Positions 1 to 5,177 of a stretch of 5,773 bases of DNA are shown here, in pieces; within the stretch, counting starts at the first letter, position 1; every line of letters begins with the position of its first letter. Source of the stretch: Candidatus Thorarchaeota archaeon. GTDB lineage: Archaea > Asgardarchaeota > Thorarchaeia > Thorarchaeales > Thorarchaeaceae. A model generated the notes under the pieces. The model worked only from the letters and a program-made list of their open reading frames with translations, was not told the origin of the DNA and searched no databases. The stretch spans positions 1 to 5,773 of the forward strand of contig JAGLUV010000111.1 in the NCBI GenBank assembly GCA_023134215.1, written 5' to 3'. A program made the position numbers and the translations under genes.

Positions 1-774
1 GAAACCAAACGCAAACAGATAGACGACAAGCTAGAGCGCCGTAGGATGAAGCGCAGAAAAGATGCTGATGAGCTCAAGGTGGTTGAAGGTGTAATCGATC
101 CGCCTACTCTAAAGATTCTCTACAAATTGTTCAACCGCAGGGTGATTCATGAGCTGCATGGTGCTATCAGCACAGGAAAGGAGGCCAATGTGTATCGAGG
201 CGTAGACCCCGAAGGTAATTCGGTTGCTGTCAAGATATATAGAATAAGTACCGCAGAAACCAACTGGATGCGTGAGTACATCGTTGGTGATCCTCGGTTT
301 CAGCGCGTGGCCAAGCGAAGTCGGTCTCTGATTCCGCAGTGGGCAATGAAAGAATACAAGAACCTGAATCGCTATCACGAAGCAGGAATCAGAGTTCCAA
401 AACCCTTAGGCATTGAGCGCAATGTCTTGGTCATGGAGTTCATCGGAGATGAACAAGGTCTTCCTGCGCCACTGCTCAGAAATGTTGAGTTAGAATCTCC
501 AGTTGAAGTCTTCAATAAGCTGATTGAGATGATCGAACAAGGTTACAATGAGGCCGGTCTTGTGCATGCAGACCTTAGTGAGTACAATATACTATGGCTA
601 AATGGGCCGGTTATCATCGACGTTTCCCAGGCCGTACTTAAAGGTCACACTAGCGCTGGACGGTACTTATTCCGTGATATTCAAAACATAACCCAATACT
701 TTAGGAAGCTAGGGGTCGAAACAGAAGATCCTAAGGTCATAACCAAGTATATTCTCTCTTCTGGTGAGAAATGA
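1..774 (+). CDS. rio1: RIO1-type atypical serine kinase/ATPase, 5' partial
   Basis: The reading frame is open from the first base, so the gene begins outside the window. The 15 codons before the first ATG (base 46) encode a basic, charged stretch (ETKRKQIDDKLERRR) typical of the RIO1 N-terminus, and that ATG has no well-placed Shine-Dalgarno. Numbering from that Met: phosphate-binding loop STGKEANVY (42-50), ATP-anchoring lysine in AVKIYR (K63), hinge MEFIG (130-134), catalytic loop HADLSEYN (D176, N181) and metal-binding aspartate in IIDVSQ (D192). STGKEANVY and DVSQ mark RIO1 rather than RIO2, and the RIO2 winged-helix N-terminus is absent. In the family, RIO1 acts as an ATPase-driven switch late in small ribosomal subunit maturation in the cytoplasm. 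The next gene, a KH protein of the same pathway, follows after one base, so the two are almost certainly co-transcribed. Family assignment is very secure; the start is not visible. Confidence 0.96.
   Translation, partial: ETKRKQIDDKLERRRMKRRKDADELKVVEGVIDPPTLKILYKLFNRRVIHELHGAISTGKEANVYRGVDPEGNSVAVKIYRISTAETNWMREYIVGDPRFQRVAKRSRSLIPQWAMKEYKNLNRYHEAGIRVPKPLGIERNVLVMEFIGDEQGLPAPLLRNVELESPVEVFNKLIEMIEQGYNEAGLVHADLSEYNILWLNGPVIIDVSQAVLKGHTSAGRYLFRDIQNITQYFRKLGVETEDPKVITKYILSSGEK
763..767 (+). promoter_or_regulatory. Shine-Dalgarno GGTGA deciding the KH-protein start
   Basis: GGTGA lies within the last codons of the RIO1 gene and ends 8 bases before the ATG at 776, which is ideal spacing. A GTG at 764 is in the same frame but overlaps this motif and has no site of its own, so the ATG at 776 is preferred. 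Confidence 0.75.
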
Positions 775-775
775 A

Positions 776-1339
776 ATGCGGTACAGCGAAACTGTTAGAG
801 TGCCCGCCGAAAGGCTTGGCGTCATTGTTGGAAGGAACGGGCGAGTGAGAAAGCGGGTTCAGACACTCACTAATGTCAAGATAGAGGTAAATCCAGAAGG
901 TATTGTAACCATCACCAGTCCCGAGAAGACCGAGGATCCTGTGCTTGCTTGGAAGGCGCGTGACATGATTCGCGCAATGGCTCGAGGCTTTAGTCCAAAG
1001 AGGGCGCTCTCGCTTATCGATGAGGACACTCGGTTAGTTGTAATATCGTTGCGCGACGCTGTGGGAACATCACCAAATCAGCTGAAGCGCGTGGCTGGTA
1101 GAATAATCGGGGAGAATGGTCGCACCCGTAGAGCCATCGAAGAGATTACAGAAACCAAGATTTCAGTCTACGGTCGTACAGTTTCAGTGATTGGGGCCGA
1201 CCCAGGGCTTGAGTTCTCAAGTCGAGCAATAGACATGCTCATTGGAGGCGCCCCCCATGGTACAGTCTACAGGTATCTTGAGAAGATGCGCAGAGAGATG
1301 AATCGTCAGAAGGCGGAGCTATGGGAAGAGGACTTCTGA
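776..1339 (+). CDS. Dim2/Pno1-type double KH-domain RNA-binding protein
   Basis: A 187-residue protein with two KH domains. KH1 (about 5-70) carries the GxxG loop GRNG at 19-22, and KH2 (about 85-158) carries GENG at 112-115 within GRIIGENGRTRRAIEE. The C-terminus reads GGAPHGTVYRYLEKMRREM, the tail characteristic of archaeal Dim2 and eukaryotic Pno1/Krr1. In that family the protein binds the 3' end of small-subunit rRNA near the platform, assists pre-rRNA maturation, and in archaea has been described as a partner of initiation factor 2 alpha. The start chosen is the ATG at 776, supported by GGTGA upstream; a start at GTG 764 would add four residues (MRNE). It begins one base after the RIO1 stop, so translational coupling is likely, and the two products share a pathway. 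Function is inferred from family; the double-KH structure is directly visible. Confidence 0.93.
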   Translation: MRYSETVRVPAERLGVIVGRNGRVRKRVQTLTNVKIEVNPEGIVTITSPEKTEDPVLAWKARDMIRAMARGFSPKRALSLIDEDTRLVVISLRDAVGTSPNQLKRVAGRIIGENGRTRRAIEEITETKISVYGRTVSVIGADPGLEFSSRAIDMLIGGAPHGTVYRYLEKMRREMNRQKAELWEEDF

Positions 1340-1393
1340 ACGCTGTAATACCTCGTCTAATATGAAGTTGAACGCTTTTTCATTCGGAACGGT
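1340..1393 (+). promoter_or_regulatory. 54-bp spacer before top6B, weak internal promoter candidate
   Basis: This is the only real gap in the four-gene plus-strand cluster. It contains a TATA-like stretch CTAATATG (1357-1364), about 32 bases before the top6B ATG, and a short T run (1376-1380). No Shine-Dalgarno-like motif sits before the ATG. That combination would fit a leaderless transcript from an internal promoter, but the TATA-like match is weak and has no convincing BRE. An 11-codon ORF (1362-1397) also spans the region. The spacer may equally be a plain intercistronic gap. Confidence 0.25.
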
Positions 1394-2911
1394 ATGAATC
1401 AAGATAACTCCCTACGCGGGGAATTCAGCAGCATCTCACCTGCAGAATTCTTCTATCGTAATCGCCAAATGGCAGGCTTTGGTAATCCGAGTCAGGCGGT
1501 GTACTCGACGGTTAGGGAGTTGGTGGAGAATAGCATTGATGCATGCGAGGAAGCACGTAGGCAGCCTGACGTGCGAGTGAGCATAGACGAAGAGCGGTCC
1601 GGTGTCGTAAGGGTCACGGTATCTGATAATGGCACTGGAGTTCCCTACGACGAAGTTCCCAATGCCTTTGCTCGAGTACTCTATGGCGATAAGTTCACTG
1701 CACGACAGAGACGTGGAACTTTTGGTCTGGGAGTGACCATGGCGGCGCTCTATGGGCAAATCACTACGGACTCTCCCTTGATTGTAGTGACTCAAACTAA
1801 CCACGCGACTGGAAGATACTACCAGCTTCTCATTGACATTGAGAATAACCAACCTGTGATTCTATCTGACAAATCACATGAGAGAGAAGGCCCAGGCACT
1901 GAAGTCACAATCCGGCTCAAAGGCGACCTCAACCGATCGAGAGAACGCATATACGATTATCTACAATTAACTACAGTGGCTTCTCCTCATGCACGCATGG
2001 AATTTACAATCAATGGATCCTCTATATTGAAGATGGGCTGGTGGCACCAGCTACTTCCAACACCAACTACACCATCAAAACCACATCCTCATGGTGCTGA
2101 TTTGGAATTGATTAGGCGGCTTGTTGCTGATGCAGGTGAACGGAGTCTTCATGACTTCTTGGTTGAGTCATTTCAAAGGATGGGAAAACGTACTGCAACG
2201 CGTTTTCTAAAGTTCTTGGCACTCAATCCCCGACAGGCTATGAATACGCTTGGTCGGGAAGATATCTCTCGTCTTAGCTCTGCACTGCGCTCCTTTGACG
2301 GGCTCGGTCGGCCGGATGGAAAATGTCTCAGTCCGATTGGAAAAGATGCCTTTCTTACATCAGTTGAGTCCGTATTCGCCCCTTCAGCTCTAACCTACGG
2401 AAGCAGAGGGCCTACTGAATGGAGTGGTAATGCATTCATTATCGAGGGCGTGGCGGCGATTGGTACGGGCGCACGTGCAGCCGATGTCCCGGCACTGTAC
2501 AGATTCGCAAACCGGGTTCCGCTCTTGTACGACAGTAGTGAGGATACTCTTACAAAGATGCTGAAACGAGTGAACTGGGTTCAATATGGGGTCGGGTCGA
2601 CCACCCCTGTTTCAATCTTCCTTCATCTCTGCTCGACGAAAATTCCTTTCAAAGCTGCTGGAAAGCAGTCGATTGCCTCTTTACCAGAGATCGAGCACGA
2701 AGTACTCTCATTGCTTAGGGAATTGGGAAGAAGCCTCAAGAAAACTCTCAAGAGGGGCGAGCGTTCAGTGCGCGATGCGCAGAAAAAACGTGAATTTGAC
2801 AAAGCAATGAAACAGGTGGCACAGTTCAGTGCAGAATTAGCAGAACGCGATGTGGTTCCATCAACAGCTGAACTCATTCGTAGATTATTCGAGGTGGACC
2901 ATCATGTCTGA
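1394..2911 (+). CDS. top6B: DNA topoisomerase VI subunit B (ATPase)
   Basis: A 505-residue ATPase subunit of the A2B2 type IIB topoisomerase, which passes one duplex through another to relax supercoils and decatenate chromosomes. The GHKL (Bergerat) ATPase fold spans about 10-215: N-box RELVENSIDACEEA (E42 general base, N46 magnesium ligand), SDNGTGVP (D78, adenine contact) and the lid motif RRGTFGLGVTMAALYG (107-121). An H2TH region follows (about 240-305), then the transducer (about 306-460) with CLSPIG (311-316), YRFANRVPLLYD (369-380) and STKIPFKAAGKQSIA (414-428), where K424 or K420 is the likely switch lysine. Length is close to the crenarchaeal form (about 530), and the extra C-terminal Ig-like domain of some methanogen homologues is absent. 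An in-frame stop at 1358-1360 leaves the ATG at 1394 as the only standard start. It has no clear Shine-Dalgarno. Its end overlaps top6A by 8 bases. Confidence 0.97.
   Translation: MNQDNSLRGEFSSISPAEFFYRNRQMAGFGNPSQAVYSTVRELVENSIDACEEARRQPDVRVSIDEERSGVVRVTVSDNGTGVPYDEVPNAFARVLYGDKFTARQRRGTFGLGVTMAALYGQITTDSPLIVVTQTNHATGRYYQLLIDIENNQPVILSDKSHEREGPGTEVTIRLKGDLNRSRERIYDYLQLTTVASPHARMEFTINGSSILKMGWWHQLLPTPTTPSKPHPHGADLELIRRLVADAGERSLHDFLVESFQRMGKRTATRFLKFLALNPRQAMNTLGREDISRLSSALRSFDGLGRPDGKCLSPIGKDAFLTSVESVFAPSALTYGSRGPTEWSGNAFIIEGVAAIGTGARAADVPALYRFANRVPLLYDSSEDTLTKMLKRVNWVQYGVGSTTPVSIFLHLCSTKIPFKAAGKQSIASLPEIEHEVLSLLRELGRSLKKTLKRGERSVRDAQKKREFDKAMKQVAQFSAELAERDVVPSTAELIRRLFEVDHHV
2891..2897 (+). 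promoter_or_regulatory. Shine-Dalgarno GAGGTGG deciding the top6A start
   Basis: GAGGTGG is a near-complete match to the anti-Shine-Dalgarno sequence and ends 6 bases before the ATG at 2904. It lies inside the last codons of top6B, allowing ribosomes ending top6B to restart on top6A. It makes the earlier in-frame ATG at 2850 improbable. Confidence 0.85.
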
Positions 2912-3956
2912 TCAGTCCAAGTCGTTAGACGTCCTCAAAGACATTGGAACCGCCATAGTTCAGTCAATCGATCACGAAGAATTTCCAACACTCAAATTTC
3001 CTGGTCGCGGGACTGAAAATCTCGTGTATGATGAAAAGAGTAAGCAATTCGTGCTTGGCAATACCCGCGTCACAAGGGATTCTAGCAACCTTCGTCATAT
3101 CAAAAGTTTCACACAACTCGTTTGGGTCGCTTCCTACGCCAAACAACTGCTACAAGCTGGCAGAACCAGTTCTCTAAGAGACCTCTACTATTCAAGCGAA
3201 GCCTTCGGCGTTGAATTCACAGATCAAGCTGAATCAGATCGAACTGTGACAGATCTTGAGTGTCTGACGGGTATTGCTAGAGAAGCATTTGGTGTGTTTC
3301 CAGAGGAGCGCTCGTCAATCTATGGTCAGGTGACAATGCGCTACACTGTTGCAGGATACGAAGGGCGGGATGTGGACCTCACACTCAGTCCTGATGGACT
3401 GCCAATAGGTCCGGCACTAGTAACTGCAGACCCGATTGAATCCAAGGCTGAGTTGATTCTAGCGGTGGAGTCCGGAGGCATGTTTTCTCGTCTGATTGAA
3501 ACAAGAGCTTGGGACCGTTTTAATGCAGTATTGATACACCTGGGAGGCCAACCCCCACGAGCCACGCGTCAATTGATGCGTCGACTACATGACGTTCTTG
3601 ATCTACCTGTGTACGTCTTCACTGATGGAGATCCTTGGGGAATGCACATTGCACGAGTTATCTCCACAGGCAGTGCTAACGCTGCACACATCAAGGGGTT
3701 GACAACACCGGATGCGAAATGGATCGGAGTCACTGCTGATGACATAACCAAATACTCCTTGCCATCGGAACCACTGAGCAATGCTGACCTGAAGCGCTTA
3801 GACGAGCTCTCAAGAGATGTGAGATATTCTGATTCTATATGGCAAGATTACATCCGTGACTTCCGTCAGCTGCAGAGGAAAGCGGAACAACAGGCATTCA
3901 GTAGGCATGGTATGGACTATGTCGTGGATAAGTATCTCCCAGAGAAGATCTGCTAG
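2904..3956 (+). CDS. top6A: DNA topoisomerase VI subunit A (Spo11-like, DNA-cleaving)
   Basis: A 350-residue DNA-cleaving subunit of topoisomerase VI, homologous to Spo11. The N-terminal winged-helix (CAP-like) domain carries SLRDLYYSSEAFG, in which Y96 (second of the pair) is the expected catalytic tyrosine that forms the 5'-phosphotyrosyl bond. The Toprim domain follows, with the acidic residue in ILAVESGGMF (E189) and the metal-binding pair in FTDGDPWGMHI (D241, D243). Other family blocks are FPEERSSIYG (132-141), GGQPPRATRQLMRRL (214-228), SANAAHIKGLTTPDAKW (257-273) and the C-terminal RKAEQQAFSRHG (325-336). The start at 2904 follows from the GAGGTGG site; a start at 2850 would add 18 residues unlike the family and deepen the overlap with top6B. 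Length is slightly below the usual 360-390. All catalytic residues are present, so a working enzyme with the upstream B subunit is expected. Confidence 0.97.
   Translation: MSDQSKSLDVLKDIGTAIVQSIDHEEFPTLKFPGRGTENLVYDEKSKQFVLGNTRVTRDSSNLRHIKSFTQLVWVASYAKQLLQAGRTSSLRDLYYSSEAFGVEFTDQAESDRTVTDLECLTGIAREAFGVFPEERSSIYGQVTMRYTVAGYEGRDVDLTLSPDGLPIGPALVTADPIESKAELILAVESGGMFSRLIETRAWDRFNAVLIHLGGQPPRATRQLMRRLHDVLDLPVYVFTDGDPWGMHIARVISTGSANAAHIKGLTTPDAKWIGVTADDITKYSLPSEPLSNADLKRLDELSRDVRYSDSIWQDYIRDFRQLQRKAEQQAFSRHGMDYVVDKYLPEKIC
3953..3956. other. Shared CTAG stop overlap of convergent genes
   Basis: The palindrome CTAG holds both stop codons: TAG of top6A on the plus strand (3954-3956) and TAG of the glycolipid transferase gene on the minus strand (3953-3955). 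There is no intergenic space, so any terminators must lie within the opposing coding sequence. I see no clear hairpin or oligo-T run just beyond either stop. Confidence 0.9.
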
Positions 3957-4990
3957 AACAGCCCAACTCCCCACGGATATGCTATGAGAAGCAGGAATAC
4001 AGCTCCATATGCCAAAAGCGCTTGGAAGATGATAAGAAGAATCACATTCTTCTTTTCGGTCATATTCTTGAAAAAGTGAGGTAGCACCCAGTACATGGTG
4101 AATGGGCCCACTACTTCCAAAGTCCCGTTTTCTCTGGGACTGGCAAACTTGACGTAATCCATCCCCGTCCTTTTCACGTGTATTCTGTACAGGATGTAAA
4201 GCAGGAAATTCATTGCAAAAGGTGCAAAGATGATAATTGCAAGCCGATCCATGTTCCCTAGAATTAACGCCGCGGCAATTGCTGCACCAATTGGCAGTCT
4301 TCCAACATCACCTGGCAGAATCTTTGCTGGGTATTTGTTGTAAACAAGAAACGCCAACGCCGCGCCCAGTAGAGCGGCGGCAACTGTGCCGGCATCTATC
4401 TGGCTCTGCATAATTGCCGTCCCTGTAAATAGCGGAAGAAGAAGCACGTACGAAACCACGGCTGACGAGTTCACAGCCGCCAACCCCACCTCCAATCCAT
4501 TCATGCCCCCATACATGTTCGTGGAGTCGATGATGAATGTCATCATCAATGGAACAATAATCAATGGATAGAGAGCTCCGAATTCTATCGTTCCTACGAA
4601 GGGAATCGAGATGATGGTCGTGCCCACAGCCATCACAGCCATTGGAATTGAGGCGATGAGTGGGAGTACTATTTTCGTTCTGTTTCTGAAATCTAGATTA
4701 TCATCGAGAAGCCCAATCATACCTGCCATCAGTATTGATACCAACGCAGCCAAGAGCGCAGGACTTACTGCCTCAGTCCCGAGGAATGTGGTGCAACCAA
4801 CGACAACTAGCAGACTTGTCACAATCGCGAAGAGGACTATGTAGCCACCCCCCTTTGCCACCTCTGGTTTCCCACGTTTATGGACATCAATCCCTACTTC
4901 ACCCTTCTCTTTGAGGATTCGGATTATGGTCGGCAATGGTAAGAGAACAACGAGGAATGCGATTACGATGGCGACAACAATTGTATACAA
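3953..4990 (-). CDS. GPT-family UDP-GlcNAc:polyprenyl-phosphate GlcNAc-1-P transferase
   Basis: A 345-residue, very hydrophobic protein with about ten membrane helices, of the glycosyltransferase 4 / MraY-WecA-GPT superfamily. Visible motifs are DVHKRGKPEVAKGGG (35-49), the acidic pair GLLDDNLDFRNRTK (D96, D97, D100, K106), NMYGGMNGLEVG (158-169) and the loop PAKILPGDVGRLPIGA (221-236) with D228. NGLE and the following spacing resemble archaeal and eukaryotic dolichol-linked GPT/Alg7 enzymes rather than bacterial MraY, whose HIHH motif is not seen. The expected reaction moves GlcNAc-1-phosphate from UDP-GlcNAc to dolichyl phosphate at the cytoplasmic membrane face, the first step of N-glycan assembly; the exact sugar is an inference. 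The start is TTG: an in-frame TAG directly precedes it, the next in-frame ATG is some 90 codons on, and GGAGAT lies 7 bases upstream. It converges on top6A and diverges from the DOMON-like gene. Confidence 0.9.
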   Translation of the reverse strand: MYTIVVAIVIAFLVVLLPLPTIIRILKEKGEVGIDVHKRGKPEVAKGGGYIVLFAIVTSLLVVVGCTTFLGTEAVSPALLAALVSILMAGMIGLLDDNLDFRNRTKIVLPLIASIPMAVMAVGTTIISIPFVGTIEFGALYPLIIVPLMMTFIIDSTNMYGGMNGLEVGLAAVNSSAVVSYVLLLPLFTGTAIMQSQIDAGTVAAALLGAALAFLVYNKYPAKILPGDVGRLPIGAAIAAALILGNMDRLAIIIFAPFAMNFLLYILYRIHVKRTGMDYVKFASPRENGTLEVVGPFTMYWVLPHFFKNMTEKKNVILLIIFQALLAYGAVFLLLIAYPWGVGLF

Positions 4991-4997
4991 CTAGACT

Positions 4998-5003
4998 ATC
5001 TCC
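4998..5003 (-). promoter_or_regulatory. Shine-Dalgarno GGAGAT for the transferase gene
   Basis: On the minus strand GGAGAT, within AAGGAGATAG, ends 7 bases before the TTG at 4990. It supports TTG as the true start of the transferase. Confidence 0.75.
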
Positions 5004-5028
5004 TTGTGTCCCGATTTATTTGCTATCC

Positions 5029-5043
5029 GTTTTACACTTTTCG
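5029..5043 (-). promoter_or_regulatory. Candidate BRE/TATA promoter for the transferase gene
   Basis: Read on the minus strand, CGAAAAGTGTAAAAC resembles an archaeal BRE plus TATA element. A start of transcription about 25 bases downstream would fall near 5008, giving a short leader that still includes the GGAGAT site. A second AT-rich block, AAATAAAT (5014-5021), is closer and would place the start between that site and the TTG, so it fits less well. The match to consensus is modest. Confidence 0.3.
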
Positions 5044-5077
5044 GGCTGAACCAATCACAGTACGAAGATTTCCTTGC

Positions 5078-5091
5078 CGAAATCTATTTTA
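5078..5091 (+). promoter_or_regulatory. Candidate BRE/TATA promoter for the DOMON-like gene
   Basis: CCGAAA followed by TCTATTTTA resembles a BRE plus TATA element. Transcription would begin near 5112-5117, giving a leader of about 60-65 bases before the TTG start. The CCGAAA block also occurs in the opposing candidate promoter on the other strand. This is a consensus-level call only. Confidence 0.33.
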
Positions 5092-5097
5092 ACGGAC

Positions 5098-5168
5098 CCG
5101 AATTTGGGGCGCAATGTTTGCGGTCCAGTGAGAACTGAGATTGCATAACACAAGCATATCAAATTCGG
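5098..5168. repeat. Perfect 9-bp inverted repeat in the divergent control region
   Basis: CCGAATTTG (5098-5106) and its exact reverse complement CAAATTCGG (5160-5168) are separated by 53 bases. Each arm contains a nearly palindromic 8-mer (CGAATTTG), and the arm centres lie 62 bp apart, about six turns of DNA. The right arm touches the GGTGAT Shine-Dalgarno of the downstream gene. It could be a pair of regulator sites, an RNA stem, or chance. Confidence 0.5.
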
Positions 5169-5172
5169 TGAT
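5167..5172 (+). promoter_or_regulatory. Shine-Dalgarno GGTGAT deciding the DOMON-like gene start
   Basis: GGTGAT ends 5 bases before the TTG at 5178. The frame is closed by TGA at 5169-5171, so TTG is the earliest available start and the one matched by this site. Confidence 0.75.
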
Positions 5173-5177
5173 TCATC

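Noticed and set aside
1376..1380. T5 run after the KH gene as a terminator
   Set aside because: It is short, has no preceding hairpin, and sits 14 bases before top6B in a cluster that otherwise looks co-transcribed.
1436..1852. A 138-codon minus-strand frame inside top6B
   Set aside because: It lies wholly within the ATPase domain of top6B, has no recognisable motifs, and its translation looks like antisense shadow.
2586..2877. Overlapping plus- and minus-strand frames in the transducer-coding part of top6B
   Set aside because: The top6B frame here carries conserved family motifs; the alternatives have none and no ribosome sites I could support.
4386..4844. Two short plus-strand frames opposite the transferase gene
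   Set aside because: They are antisense to membrane helices and conserved motifs of a well-supported gene.
5111..5121. Small hairpin GCAA-TGT-TTGC in the divergent region
   Set aside because: A four-base stem with a three-base loop is too short to separate from chance.
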